DNA of 64,000 nucleotides, from the NCBI RefSeq assembly GCF_000340215.1, contig NW_006921536.1, forward strand, positions 1,224,543 to 1,288,542, given 5' to 3'. Shown piece by piece: positions 22,757 to 35,916 of the stretch. The DNA is from Pseudocercospora fijiensis CIRAD86 (lineage: Eukaryota; Ascomycota; Dothideomycetes; Mycosphaerellales; Mycosphaerellaceae). A program made the position numbers and the translations under genes. The first letter of the stretch is position 1, and each line of letters starts with the position of its first letter. The notes under the pieces are model-generated. The model made no database searches, was not told where the DNA came from, and saw nothing but the letters and a program-made list of their open reading frames with translations.

Positions 22757-25700
22757 TTTCGCTAGTATTATAAGTCGGGATTACTAGCTATATATATACC
22801 GACCTAAGGAGCCTTTAGACAATATATATACTGCTTTATTACGCTAATCTCTAGGCCTTGCGGTAGAGAGAGAAAGCTCTAATTACCCGAGTAGTTAGTA
22901 CCTTTACCCTATATAAGAGGGTAGCTAATAAGATTAAGCCTATAAAGGGTAGCGTATATATTACCGATAGATCTAACCCTAGCGGGAATCCCGACTAGCG
23001 GCAAAGGTGCCTTAACCGAGAAGCGGCATTGCTACCTAGCGATAGTCTATATAACTAAAGATATATTACTAAGAAGTTTTCTACTATTCCTAGGGGTTTA
23101 AGGCTAATATAGGAGAGACTAGAAAACATTAAGCCTAGTATAGAACTTTCGGACCTTAAACAAAACCTACTATACGAGCTTCTATACAATCGTAAAGCAG
23201 TTTTAGTATACGACTTTACCTATCTTAGTAAGATTAACCCGGAGGTTGCCCCTCCGTAGCGGATCCGGATAATCGAATACGAACCCTAGGCCTACCTAGG
23301 CTTTAAGCTAAACCTAAGCTTACGAGGTATAGTCGAGGATATAATACGATAGCGTATAAAGTTAGGAACTCTAGAGCCTTGCTATGCCTCGTACCGTAAC
23401 CTATACTTCCTAGTTTAGAAGAAAACGGCTCCTAGGGAACCTAAGAAGTATCGTCTAATTAACGCGGCTTAAAAGTTTAATATAGTTACTATTAGAGATA
23501 CTAACCTTCCCCCGGAGACCGACGGATTCTTAGAAGCCTTTACTAACTATATAGTAGCCTCCCTAGTTAATATATTCTTAGAGTACGACTAGATTCCCCT
23601 TTACCCTAATAGCCGAGATCTTACTAGCTTCGAAATACCTCTTAGGCTATATAGGCAGACTATACTTCCCTAAGGGGCGACTAACTTAGTAGCCTAGTTC
23701 GTTCGTATTATAAACTAGGTCCTCGCCGCCTATATCTCCTATACGGCGATGCCGTTCCTCGATAATATTAGTATTAAAGGCCCTAAGACTAGGTATAATA
23801 ACGAAGAGGTAGAGCCTAGTATCCGTAGGTTCTTCCTCGAATATATCTAGAACCTCGATAGTATTCTCTACGAATTAGAGCGAGCTAACTTAACTATATA
23901 TAGAGAAAAGCTTTAGCTCCTATATAAGCGAATAAATGTTATCGGGTTTGTAACTAATAAGAACGGCCGCTATCCTAATAACGTACGGGTCCTAAAGATT
24001 GTTTCCTAGCCTAATCCTACCTATTAGAAGGATATTCGGGTCTAGCTTAGAGTAGTCTCCTACTTCCGTATCTAGGTCGAGAACTTTATATTAGTATATA
24101 AACCTTTATACGCCTTACTTAAGAAGGATGCTAAGTTCGAATAGATACCTATATACTAAGCCGCTAAGGACAAGGTTACCGAAGCACTTATTACTATACC
24201 GGCACTTACCTCTATCGACTACTTAGAGGGTGCTAGTTTACTAATTGTTATAGTCGACTCGAGCGGAGAAGGCTACAGAGAGATACTAATATAGTATAAT
24301 CGTAAGGAGCTATCTTTACGTTACCCTATACGCTATAACTCTAGACTATAGAAACTAATCGAGGCCCGGTACGATACTAGCAAGCGAGAATGCCTTAGAG
24401 TCTATAAGGCCCTAAAAAAGTTTAGGCCTTAGCTATTTAGTATATTCTTTCGCCTAGAGGTCGATACTTAGACGCTAGTTTATTAACTTAACTATATAGC
24501 CTCCGATCTGCTTAACTTAGCGATAGCTCGGTAGGTTGCCTAGATCTATTTATTTAACTTCGACGTTTTCTATATTCCTAGGAAGAAACACTCTAGACCG
24601 GATAGACTCTCGAGGAGGCCTACTATAGAATAGGATATCGCCGAAATAATAGAAGAAGAGGATATTAATGCCGTTATTAATCGTACCTTCTTTACTGCGT
24701 TCTATATTAATGCTATGCTAGTACTTGCTAGAGACTAACCCGGGGATAGCCCTACTATAGAAGACTACGATAGTAATAACCGGGCCGATACTAAGGCGGA
24801 CGAATAAGATAGAGAGGATATCCTTAATAGGGTCTACTCTAACGACTCCTATTATATCGCCTACTTCCTAACCTATACTAAGAGAGTACCTAGACTATCG
24901 AAAAGCTAGTACCGTCGTATAGTTCGCTAATCCCGGAGATTCCTAATTAAGGATCGTACTCTTTAGCGGTAGGCTATAATTAATACTCCTCTTTAGCGAG
25001 TTATTAATAATCTAGCGGCTCGATAAGAGATCCTTTAGTCTATCTATAAAGAGCTTAGCTACCGGGCGGCGGAGGGCACCTTTAATATCCTTCGTCGGCG
25101 CTACTTATAGGATAGCGTATAGGCTAATGTTTCTCGCTACTATAAGAGCTATCCTAAGTGCAACTTTAGGAATAGCTACCGGCGACTAGGAGAGCTTCGG
25201 ATTCCCGCTATATAGTCCGTTAGAGAGCGTTAGTACGGCGATACGGTCTATCTTAACCGTAGGAATAGCTTATATATTATCCGCGAAGGCCTTTCTCGAT
25301 AGCCGGAGGCCTATCCTTACTATAAGGGCTGCGGTTCTATTAAGGCTTACGATATTGCTACGTTCCTATTCTAGGACCTATTGTATAGATAGGGAGCGCC
25401 CTACGAGATCGTCTTAGATAATGCTTTTAGTAATACAGCTAAGGAAGTTAAGGCTTTACTAACCTCGTATAGGGCAAAGAACGTTCGTATCTCCTCGTAC
25501 TATCCTTAGTCTAATACTATTATAGAGCGAGGCTACCGGTCTTTAATTAATGCCCTATTTAAGTTAACTAATAGTAGGGATAAGTCGGCTACTATTTCTA
25601 ACTATATCTCGGCGGTCCTTTAGGTAGACTATATAACCTTTATCGATACGACCGGACTTATACCGGCGGAATTAATAATTAGGAGGGACGCTATTCTCTT

Positions 25701-26045
25701 AATCGAGCTGTCCTATCGTACGTACGGAGTTTACGACTAGGGGTCTATTCGTACTAGAGCGGATCTTCTTGCCCTATAGGCGAAAGCCCTTAAGGAGATA
25801 ACTACTACTTCTAAAGAGGGTCTTACTCGATAACGTCGGCTCCGCGAAGAGACTAAATAGTATTTCGATAATAATAGAACTATTAATTAGGAACCTCTAA
25901 AGGTCGGCGATATAGTTCTTCTTTACCGGTCCGAGCTGTAATATAGCTACTTCTATAAGCTTACCTTTAGATAGAAGGGTCCTTACCGAGTCTAGGAGGT
26001 CCTTTACGACGGTTCTACGTACCTCCTCGAGGAACTTAATAGTGC
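22757..26045 (+). pseudogene. pol: E pol, first part (RT, RNase H, integrase)
   Basis: A fungal Ty3/gypsy Pol of the lineage with YRLINAA and GATN motifs. RT starts near 23200; YRLIN is at 23449, and FLDN at 23755-23766 is the catalytic box with its second Asp changed to Asn. A KGPKTRYNNEEV segment follows. RNase H covers about 24190-24470, and a DFDV-type linker FNFDVFYIPRKKH is at about 24550. The integrase zinc region (YKSYPKC) is near 25140. The core has EIVLDNAF (about 25410) and IIERGY (about 25520). The frame runs to 26045, where F is inserted; the missing C-terminus is at 52016-52422. Confidence 0.88.
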
Positions 26046-26334
26046 TGTAAAAGGACGGAAACTAATACTACTACTACTACTAGTAGCAATAGTATAGGTC
26101 TCCGAAGGTAGCATAACCTAACGCAATATAGGCAGCTATGCTTAGTATAATAGGATAGCAAAGCGGTCGTTTAGGCTATTAACTAGAGCCCTATAACAGA
26201 GGCACTGTTAAAACGTGATATAAATAGTATATTATACGAGGTTAATGCTTCTATCTCTCTATAGATAGGGGACTCTTATATAGGCCGGCGACTAACTACC
26301 CTAGCAAGGGTATAGGGCTAGTTGCTAGCTAATA
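26046..26334 (-). repeat. F 3' LTR
   Basis: 289 bp. In plus orientation it starts TGTAAAAGGACGG and ends GCTAGCTAATA. It truncates the E pol frame. Confidence 0.85.
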
Positions 26335-26445
26335 TCCCTCCCTTTCTTCGTGTCTAACTAGATAAGTTTTATATTTAGCGCTTAAAACAAACAATTATGC
26401 ATTCTCTTAGCAATTTCAGCTAAGGCTATTTTCTTCGAAACTCCG

Positions 26446-26470
26446 CAATAATACCCCTAGGGTAGTATTG
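26446..26470. promoter_or_regulatory. 25-base border palindrome, copy 6 (F, after ORF-H)
   Basis: Arms CAATAATACCC and GGGTAGTATTG around CTA, about 70 bases past the ORF-H stop. Confidence 0.6.
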
Positions 26471-26537
26471 TTCCTATATACTATTAATATATAAAAACTA
26501 TCGCTCTAGCTATTAGTAGGGAATCTATTGTGCTAAC

Positions 26538-29270
26538 TTACTACTACTTAAGAGTACTATAGTCCTTACCGTCGACTATCTCGTTGTCTGCCCTATTCTT
26601 AAAGTCTCCTCCGCTTAAGCCGAAACTGTTAGTACTATAATACTACGACTCGTAGGAGGCCTTAGCGACTAGCAATTCGGCGGTAGACTTTATCGTAGCT
26701 TCCTCCTAAGTATTTAGATAGTCCTTAAGCTCCTTCTCGGTAAACTAGAGGATTTGCTTAACTTCGTTCTAAACGATATAGCTTAACTAAGGAATACGAC
26801 CGACTAAGGCATCTAAGATATAGCTAAGGCCTTAAACCGAAATAGCGGTAGGGAAAGTATAGGGGACGAAGGAACTAGAACTGGGAATGGTAGTAGGGTT
26901 GCGGTGTACGGTAGCGACTTAAGAGACTATTAGGTTGTCGTAGCCCTTAATGTTAGTGCCGTTAATAACGCGAGAGTAGCCTAGGTCGATTAATATGCGG
27001 TCGCTCTTAGCCTTTAGATCGCTATGTAGGAGGTATAGTGTCTGAACCGAGACTTCGTACTCCTTTAGAGGATTAAGAATCTACTACGCTTCCTACTTAC
27101 CCTAACTATCGAATGTGTACTTAAGATCGTAGTTAGTAAGGTACTTGTTAGTAAGCTTGTCGATCTTGTTTAGTAGAACTAGTCCGCGATCCTTAAGCTT
27201 ATCGACCTAGTTCTTAAATACTTCTAGCTTATATATACCTTCGATAAGAGTAGAATAGCTAGTCTTATCTTTAGACAGTATATTAATAGTAATACGGAGG
27301 CGGCTAGAACTAGTACTAGCTACAAGCTTAACTATATCTTAACTGATGCAAGTAATCTCTATAGGAGGGCAGTTCTTATAGCCCTCTTCGTCTGCCTTAA
27401 AGTACTTAGCTAGCTTAGGAATAGAGATAAGCTCGTAGGCATAGTCGGGTCGAAAGGTAACGGCTAGGAGCTATAAGGTAGGGTGCTAACGAATAATCTA
27501 GTTGCTAATACTATAGATCTAAAGGGCGTTACAGCCTTCCTACTTGTTCTTAGGGAGCCTACGTATATACTAGAAGTATATTCGAAATTCCTCCTATATA
27601 AGATCGATAAGGAGGGGTCGGCCGGCTCCGCGAGGATTCTATAGCTATCCGAAGACTCGAAGGAAGTTAGCACTACCTATCTAACGAAAGCGGTTGAAAG
27701 AAAGGCTATCGCTAAGGATGCTAGCGACTAGCTTGCTCTAGCGATTAGTCGGAGTAAGGTCGCGGGTAACATTACTAGTAACGTTAAAGGTATAGAGTCT
27801 AAGAGAAGTTAGGCGGGCAGTAGGACGTCTAGGAAACTAGTTAGCGTAAGCTAGATTAGTCTTAAGAGCAATAAAAGCATCCTAGTTAGTAACTTCTCGT
27901 CTAATCTTTAATATACGAGTAATAAGGATACTCGACTTAGTACTAGCATAGAGTCTATAGGCCTTAGCGGCCTTCTTAATATAATTGGTGTATATCGTAA
28001 ACGGATCTTCGCCTAGCTTACTAGTATCGTCGTACCGCTAATAGATAGATAACGCGATAGAGGCGTCGCTAATGTCTAACTTAGGCATTAAATTAATATC
28101 GTTAATAAGATACGTAATCGAGTCGCCCTTATAAGTACTATAAATGTTAATAGTTAGTAATAGTGGTAGTGGACCTCTGTGCCTACGCTTACTAACTAAG
28201 CCTTCGGAGGATGCGTTATCTTCTAGTATATCCGGTATATCTATATCCGAGTCGCCTCCTTATTTAGTCGACGGTCCGGTAGTCTTCTTAGCCTTAGCCT
28301 TTAGATAGGATTAACGAGCTTATATAGCTCGCTAACGAGCTACGTCGGCTTTAGTACGCTTGTCTTAAACGCTCTAAGGAGCCTTACTATAGCGAGTCGA
28401 TCGGCGTTCTTCGGCCTATATCTCTACTATAAGCGCTTTACTAGTAGTAGTATCGGCCTCTAACTCGAGGCAAAAAACCTTACGCTTAAGAATATCTACG
28501 ATAGGAGCTTCTTAACCTTCTACGATAAAACCTGTACTATTAATACGATAGCCCTTCTCTTTTACTAGATTCTAAGTAGACTAGGCGTTAAGGTCTACCT
28601 CGGCGATATTATCTATATAACGCTTATAATAGGCTATCGTAAAGTCGTTAAGTACGAAAGTTAGGTTAATAGACTACTTGCCTTGTTTCTTGCTAGTAGT
28701 AGAGACGCGATAGATTATAGTACGGGAAAGTAGCTCGGCACTACTACGACGGTCTTAATTCTTATTAATAAAGGAGGCGACCTACTTAGCGCGCTCCTAT
28801 CCGTCGTAGGCAAAGTCGATAAGGCTCTTTAGAAGGCAGCTCGGCCCTCCCTAGTACTCGAGGGCATAGCTAAGGTTAGTAAAACGAGCGCGGATTTAGG
28901 TACTAGCCCGCTTAAGGCTATATACGAATAGAAATGCCTACTAAAGGTCTATCTCCTAAAGAACGTTACGCTTAAAGTTGCGCTTACTAATCGACTATTA
29001 TAGGTTGTTTATGCCGTATAATACTAAGATAGTAGCTTTCTCGATATTGCGGTTAATAACTCGTAGAAGGGTACGGGCGTTTCGGATCTTCTTCTTTAGA
29101 TTACTAATCTAAGTTACGATCTAGAAACAGTACTTAAGGCTAGTAGCGGAAACTAAGGCGCTATTAGAAGGGGCTACGATAGGGACGAGTGCGCCTTAAC
29201 CTAGGTTAAGTAGTATAGGTAGGGCGTAGCTACTACTAGTACCTAGCGGGTTAGAGGGGCCGAAAGACAT
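26538..29270 (-). pseudogene. F ORF-H: extra gene between pol and 3' LTR, about 910 codons
   Basis: A single frame from ATG at 29270 (MSFGPSNPLG) to TAG TAG TAA at 26546-26538, interrupted only by TAG/TAA of the RIP type. It is found in J (two pieces), E and F, always on the pol strand and always 3' of pol. Visible parts: a Ser/Pro-rich start, a helical first half (a YAL-Y--GPS segment about 28830-28870), a charged Lys/Arg/Ala middle (about 28300-28420, QARQSYLKAKAKK-like), a conserved block RPDYAYELISIPKLAKYF (about 27420-27480) and a DLGYSRVINGTNIKGYDN block (about 26950-26995). I recognise no domain and no signal peptide or membrane segment. It could be a chromatin or regulatory factor of the element; this is not shown. 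Confidence 0.75.
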
Positions 29271-29427
29271 ATAGTCGACCGGAGCGGAAACGGATTTAGT
29301 AACGAGCTTTGCAAAATGTACTTGTTGCTTATTAATAAGGAATAAGAGTCTTAGATAGGGGGGGCGGTAGTAGTTAGGAAGTTAGGTTAGTATTCGAGTA
29401 TAGAAGAAAAAGGTCTAGAAGGCTCGC

Positions 29428-29435
29428 CTTAAATA
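29428..29435 (-). promoter_or_regulatory. TATA-like box upstream of F ORF-H (putative)
   Basis: TATTTAAG on the minus strand, 158 bases before the ATG. The same box is at the same distance in E (53477-53484) and at 156 bases in J (57268-57275). Two further TATATATA runs lie at about 29490-29527. Confidence 0.4.
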
Positions 29436-29698
29436 GGGCGCGCGCGTAACGTAGTCTATATATCCCGTTCCGGTAAAGCAAACGGATAACGGCTATATAT
29501 AAGTCTTAAAAGTAAAGCTATATATAAGACCCCTTTATTATTAGGGTAGGCTAAAGTTTAACAATTAGTCTAGCTAATTGCTAGTAGCGTCTATGCGTCT
29601 TTAGTAATATCTAGCCTTCGTAGGTTCTCGCGTACTCGAAATGTAACTAGTTAGTTCGAGCCCTTAGCGGTAATCTATAGTAGTAAAGCTAGCGAGAC

Positions 29699-29723
29699 TA
29701 ATAATACCCCTAGGGTAGCATTA
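29699..29723. promoter_or_regulatory. 25-base border palindrome, copy 7 (F, before ORF-H)
   Basis: Arms TAATAATACCC and GGGTAGCATTA around CTA, 430 bases upstream of the ORF-H ATG. Confidence 0.6.
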
Positions 29724-30152
29724 GCTTTTCTCTAGAGATGCTCGGTAGTAAGGGCAGTCGCCTAGGCTTAGCGTAGCTAATTTACCGTCGTATTAGTCTA
29801 TAATACCGTCGTTAGCATATAGTATTACCTTTTATAGCCGTAAGTACGTAAATGCGGCCTATATATCTACCTTCTTCTTTCTTCTAAATACTAAGCTTAA
29901 TAGCCTAAGGTCCCCGTTCTTAGAGGCTATAGGCCTAGCTTGTCGTATCTATCTAAGAGTAAGGGAAGGGAGAGGGTACCTCCCTTTCTTAGTATCCTAC
30001 GTAACTAATATTAATTAGGATAGGAACACCTTCTAGTAGGGTATCTTGTTATCGTTGCTACCTAAGGCTAGCTGCTAGAATCTAGGAAACTAGAGAGAAC
30101 TCGACTAGTGTCCTAGATAAGTAGGTCTAAAGGAGAAAAACAGTCGTAGGAC

Positions 30153-30177
30153 TAATGCTACCCCCGGGGTATTATTA
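30153..30177. promoter_or_regulatory. 25-base border palindrome, copy 8 (F, after pol)
   Basis: Arms TAATGCTACCCC and GGGGTATTATTA around C. Confidence 0.6.
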
Positions 30178-30444
30178 GGAATTATGCCTCGTATAGATTT
30201 TCTAAGGAAAGAACAAAAGCAAGGAGTAATATATAGCAATATCGCGCGAGGTAACAAGTAGTAATATAGAAAGCAAGTAAGGAAGAAACAACTAAAGGCA
30301 TTAGCATTAGATAGTAGGGCAGTAGAACTAAAGCTATAAAACAATAGACTATATTAATAGCGAGGGGAATAGTCGTCTAAATAGAACGCGATTAAACGTA
30401 GAAGTAAGAACGTAAATAGCAGATATAGGGCAGGAAACAGGAAA

Positions 30445-33400
30445 TTAATTAGTCTCGGGGTCGTCTAGCATCTATAATAGGCGGTCTTCGTCGCTAGACT
30501 AGTTAAGCTTTTCCTTAGAGTCGGTATCGGATAGCTAGAAGTCTCGTTCTTTATCTAGTTCGCTATCGGAAATGTCGGAAATGCTCTATACGTAGTTAAT
30601 CCGTATATAACCCTCCCTCTATTCTTAAGTTATTCCTAATAACTTACTAAGACGAACCTAAGGATACGTAAAGTTCTTAGGCAAAACAGGATCTAAAACA
30701 GCGGTAGGATCCTCTTTATAGTAGGCATCTAAGGTAGGAAGGGGCTTAGTAGAGGCTCGAACCTCTTCCTCTATCGGTAGAGGATCCTCTAGCTCTCGTA
30801 ACTTACCGATCTTCTTTAGGTTTGCCCGAGGGTACGTATATTTTAAGGTAGCACTATTAAGTTCCTAGAGAAGGTACGTAGAACTATCGTAAAGGACCTC
30901 TTAGACTCGGTAAGGACCCTTCTATCTAAAGGCAAGCTTATAGGAGTAGCTATACTATAGCTCGGACTAGTAAAGAAGAACTATATCGCCGACCTTTAGA
31001 GGTTCCTAATTAATAGTATTATTGTTATCGAAATACTACTTAGCCTCTTCGTAGAGTCGACGTTGTCGAGTAAGACCCTCTTTAGAAGTAGTAGTTATCT
31101 CCTTAAGAGCTCTCGCCTATAGGGCAAGGAGATCTACTCTAGTACGAATAGACCCTTAGTCGTATACTCCGTACGTACGATAGGACAGCTCGATTAGAAG
31201 AACGGCGTCTCTCCTAATTATTAACTCCGCTAGTATAAGTCCGGTCGTATCGATAACGGTTATACGGTTCGCCTAAAGAACGCCGAGATATAATTAGAAA
31301 TAGTAATTAATATATTTTCCTACTATTAGTTAATTTAGATAAGGTATTAATTAAAGACCGGTAGCCTCGCTCGACAATAGTATTAGACTAAGGATAGTAC
31401 GAGGAGATGCGAACGTTCTTTGCCCTATATAAGGTTAGTAAAGCCCTAACCTCCTTAGCTATATTCGTTAGGGCATTGTCTAAGACGATCTCGTAGGGTG
31501 CTCCCTATCTATAGAATAGGTCCTAGAATAGGAATATAGCAATATCGTAGGCCTTAATAGAACTATAGCCCTTATAGTAAAGACGAGCCTTAGGCTATCG
31601 AGAAAGGCCTTTACGGATAACAAACAAGCTATTCCTACGGCTAAGATAGACCGTATCGCCGTACTAACGCTCTCTAACGGACTATATAGCGGGAATGCGG
31701 AGCTCTCCTAGTCGCCGGTAGCTATTCCTAAAGTTACACTTAGGACAGCTCTTATAGTAGCGAGAGATATTAGCCTATACGCTATCCTACTAGTAGCGCC
31801 GACGAAGGATATTAAAGGTGCCCTCCGCCGCCCGGTAGCTAAGCTCTTCGTAGACAGACTAAAGAATCTCTTATCGAGCCGCTAGGTTATTAATAACTCG
31901 CTAAAGAGGAGCATTAATTATAGCCTATCGCTAGAGGATACGATCCTTAATTAGGAATTCCCGGGACTAACGAAGTATACGATAGTACTAGCTTTTTTAC
32001 AATCTAGGTGCTCTCTTAGTATAGGTTAGAAAGTAGGCAATATAATACGAGTTATTAGAGTAGACCCTATTAAGGATATCCTCCCTGTCCTATTTATCCG
32101 CCTTAGTATTAGCCTAGCTAGCACTATCGTAGTCTTCCTTAGTAGGGCTATCTCCGGGTTAGTCTCTAGTAAGCACTAGTATAGCATTAATATAGAACGC
32201 AGTAAAGAAGGTACGATTAATAACGGCATCGATATCCTCTTCTTCTATTATTTCGGCAATGTCCTACTCTATAGTAGGCCTCCTCGAGAGTCTATCCGGT
32301 CTAGAGTGTTTCTTCCTAGGAATATAGAAAACGTCGAAGTTAAATAAATAGATCTAGGTAACCTACCGAGCTGTTGCTAAGTTAGGCAAATCGGAGGCTA
32401 TACGGTTAAGCTAATAAACTAGCGTCTAAGTATCGACTTCTAGGCGAAAGAATATACTAAACAGCTAAGGCCTAAACTTCTTAAAGGCCTTATAGACTCT
32501 AAGATATTCTCGCTTGCTAGTATCGTATCGAGCCTCGATCGGTTTCTATAGTCTAGACTTATACCGGATAGGGTAACGTAAAGATAGCTCCTCGCGATTA
32601 TACGATATTAGTATCTCTCCGTAGCCTTCTCCGCTCGAGTCGATAGTAACGATTAATAGACTGGCGCCCTCTAAGTAGTTAATAGAGGTAAGCGCCGGTA
32701 TAGTAATAAGTACTTTAGTAACTATGTCCTTAGCGGCCTAGTATATAGGTGTCTATTCGAACTTAGCATCCTTTTTAAGCAAGGCGTATAAAGGCTTATA
32801 TACTAATATAAAGTTCTCGACCTAGATATAGAAGTAAGAGACTACTCTAAGCTAGACTCGAATATCTTTCTAATAGATTAGATTAGGCTAGGAAACGATC
32901 TTTAGGACTCGTATATTATTAGGATAGCGGCCGTTCTTATTAGTTACAAATCCGACAACATTTATTCGCTTATATAAGAGCTAAAGCTTTTCTCTATATA
33001 CTATTAGGTTAGCTCGCTCTAAGTCGTAGAGAACTCTATCGAGGTTCTAGATATATTTAAGAAAGAACCTATAGATACTAGGCTTAACCTCTTCGTTGTC
33101 GTACCTAGTCTTAGGGCCTTTAATACTAATGTTATCGAGGAACGGTATAGCCGTATAGGAGATATAGGCGGCGAGAACCTAGTTTATAATACGAACGAAC
33201 TAGGCTACTAAATTAGTCGCCCCTTAGGGAAGTATAGTCTGCCTATATAGCCTAAGAGGTGTTTCGAAACTAGTAAGATCTCAGCTATTAGGATAGAGGG
33301 GAATCTAGTCGTATCCTAAGAATATATTAACTAGGGAGGCTACTATATAGTTAGCGAAGGCCTCCGAGAATCCGTCGGTTTCCGGGGGAAGGTTAGTATC

Positions 33401-34130
33401 TCTAATAGTAACAATATTGAACTTTTAAGCCGCGTTAATTAGACGATACTTCTTAGGTTCTCTAGGAGCCGTTTTCTTCTAAACTAGGAAGTATAGGTTA
33501 CGGTACGAGGTATAGGAAGGCTCTAGAGTTCCTACCTTTATACGCTATTATATTATATCCTCGACTATACCTAGTAGGCTTAGGTTTAGCTTAAAGCCTA
33601 GGTAGGCCTATAGTTTGTATTCGATTGTCCGGATCCGCTACAGAGGGGCAACCTCCGGGTTAATCTTTCTAAGATAGGTAAAGTCGTATACTAAAACCGC
33701 CTTACGATTATATAGAAGCTCGTATAGAAGGTTTTGCTTAAGGTCCGAGAGTTCTATACTAGGTTTAATGTTTTCTAGTCTCTCCTATATTAGCCTTAAA
33801 CCCCTAGGAATAGTAGAAAACTTCTTAGTAATATATCTTTAGTTATATAGACTATCCCTAGGTAGCAATACCGCTTCTCGGTTAGGACACCTTTATCGCT
33901 AGTTAGGATTCCCGCTAGGATTAGATCTATTAGTAATATGTATACTGCCCTTTATAGGCTTAATCTTGTTAGCAACCCTCTTATATAGGGTAAAGATACT
34001 AACTACTTAGGTAATCGGAGCTTTCTCTCTTTGTCGCTGCGCCTAGAGATTAGCGTAGCAAAACAGTGCACATATATTATCTAAAGGCTCCTTAGGTCGG
34101 TACGTGTATAGCTAGTAATCCCGACTTATA
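30445..34130 (-). pseudogene. pol: F pol (RT, RNase H, integrase, C-terminal extension)
   Basis: Reverse-strand copy of the E pol, with RT about 33690-32900, RNase H about 32690-32400, integrase about 31850-31200, and a C-terminal extension that ends at TAA 30447-30445. The extension includes a THPRANL-like segment (near 30825), Pro/Glu-rich sequence and an acidic tail (DISDSELDKE, near 30560). The TAA is shared by all three family copies and may be the true stop. The gene is separated from gag by a palindrome at 34155-34179. Confidence 0.88.
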
Positions 34131-34154
34131 ATACTAGCGAAAACGTTAGTCTCG

Positions 34155-34179
34155 TAATAATACCCCGGAGGTAGTATTA
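34155..34179. promoter_or_regulatory. 25-base border palindrome, copy 9 (F, gag-pol)
   Basis: Arms TAATAATACCCC and GAGGTAGTATTA; the same place as copy 5 in E. Confidence 0.6.
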
Positions 34180-34266
34180 GGCTCGCGCTCTAATTAGTTA
34201 GTTCGTTTTACTCGGGTAGACCCGAAGTTAAAGTAGTATCTATCTTCGTATACGCTAGTATTATTA

Positions 34267-35694
34267 CTAAGACTAACGCGACTAGCGGTAGCCTTTATAT
34301 TTGTATACTCGCTATCGCTTCGAGTATCCTTCGTCTTAGTATAGAGCCTAGAAACTTGCCTTAACGGACGCTTCGGTAAACTTGTAGATATGACCTGTTT
34401 AAGCTATACTAATTTCTAGCGCAGATTATCAGTCTTATAACCGCGCCCTAGCGTTTCCCGACGCTCGCTTTAACGTAGTAAGAATGTCCTCGTAAGTTCT
34501 ATAACTAGTATTACCGATATAACTAGTAAACACGATTCGGTTGTCCTTCTAATTAGCGATAGTTCCCTCCTAGGAGCTATTATTATAGTTTCGCTAGACG
34601 CCGCGGGTTATTCGGGACTATAGTCGACTAAGTAGGATTAGAGTTTTTAGATCCTTAGCAATCTAGAAGGTAAATGCAAAGTATACTCTAAAGGTATCTA
34701 CTATTATATTGTAATAGGCACTAACTAGTGCTACCTCCCTATTTACTCTTTATATACTAAGGGCGACATCTCTATTTATTAGCAACCTAAGATGCTTCGT
34801 AGTGTCCTTACTTATAATAAGAGACTCCGAGCTATTATTAAGTATTACTAGCATTTGCTAACTATAGTTCCTAATAGTAACGTCGATATAGATACTAGGA
34901 ACTATAGCGAAGGAACGGGTAACTACTAAAAGGTCTATATTATCCGGAATAGAGTAAAGTTCCTTAGGTCGAGGGGGCGCTCCTCGACTAATTTGTTAGC
35001 TAGTAAATCGGATAGCGTTAACTAAAACAGGCTCTAAGACATCGTCGCCTCGGCCTATTTCTTTAACCCCTTCTTTATCGGCATTTTTAATGTCGTCTTA
35101 GCTTTAGCTAATAATTGTTTCTTTGTTATCGGCGGATAAAGTAGCGCTTATAAACTCTAGAAGAAACTATAGGGAAGAGATATCGATATAGTCCTCTCGA
35201 CCCTATTTCCTTCGGAGGGTAGCGAGGTCTTTTATAAAGGTAACATCGTTAGGAATCCGGCTCTAGAACAGGTTAGTAGGCAAGCCGTACGATAACAAGT
35301 CTCCTATAGACACATTCGACTTAAGGTCTAGAAACTATAAAGCCTAAAAGAGAGCATTTGCTTTCGTATCGTACGCCTTAGTAGGTACTACTCTATACTT
35401 CTTTATATACCTATTAAAGCGAAAGGTCTTTAGGTCGGTCGTTTTCCGCTTATAGGCTAGTAGGTTAGCTAGTCTAGGTGTTCTACTAATGTTAGTTAGG
35501 TCGTCTTCTATAGCGACGTCTAGGGTTTCCGGTATTACTAGAGTTCCCCCGGTAACTATATTGCTAGCTCTAGTAGTACGATCTTTAGCTGTTTGTAAGC
35601 TCTTAGTCTTAGCGGTTAACTCCCGCTATTGTTTAGCCTTATCGACGGCCTTTTCTTTAATTACCCTAGTAGGCGCTACTATACTAGGGCGAGA
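34267..35694 (-). pseudogene. gag: F gag, C-terminal part (protease-like), downstream of G
   Basis: Continuation of F gag after the G insertion, matching E from about 21205 to 22632, including the protease-like segment (about 34780-34870). The piece is joined to 49219-50823 by removing G. Confidence 0.82.
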
Positions 35695-35699
35695 AGGAT
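35695..35699 (+). repeat. target-site duplication of G, left copy
   Basis: AGGAT directly before the LTR at 35700; the second copy is at 49214-49218. Removing G restores the gag sequence seen in E. Confidence 0.92.
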
Positions 35700-35807
35700 T
35701 GTTACGCAAGGGACGATTAGTAGTTAGGCAATAGTATAGTATTCGTAAGAGTATCTACGGTCCTGCGGAAGTATATATAGGCCCGGCGTTCCGTGCCTGC
35801 CGTAATA
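35700..35807 (-). repeat. G 3' LTR
   Basis: 108 bp, TGTTACGCAAGG to GCCGTAATA on the plus strand. On the minus strand it is preceded by a purine-rich tract GGACGGGGGTG (35808-35820), the likely polypurine tract. Confidence 0.92.
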
Positions 35808-35916
35808 GCACCCCCGTCCGATAGAACGAAAGCTAGCGTACTAAGACAGCCGTACCTATACTCCTCCTAGAATTCCGTTCTCCTCGCCTAATGTATCTCG
35901 TATAGCTTATGCCTTT

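Larger units (their letters stand above)
29271..30444 (-). other. F spacer between pol and ORF-H
   Basis: About 1.17 kb without a supported gene, kept in E (52423-53641) and J (57113-58246). It has two border palindromes, one near pol and one nearer ORF-H, plus TATA-like runs, consistent with a separate promoter for ORF-H. Confidence 0.6.

Noticed and set aside
18425..26334. Inverted terminal repeats making E a TIR transposon
   Set aside because: The inverted pair arises because the right repeat is the 3' LTR of F, which lies on the other strand. F has direct LTRs of its own.
27464..27673. Small open frames identical on opposite strands (27464-27673 and 55239-55448)
   Set aside because: They are antisense shadows of ORF-H in two inverted copies.
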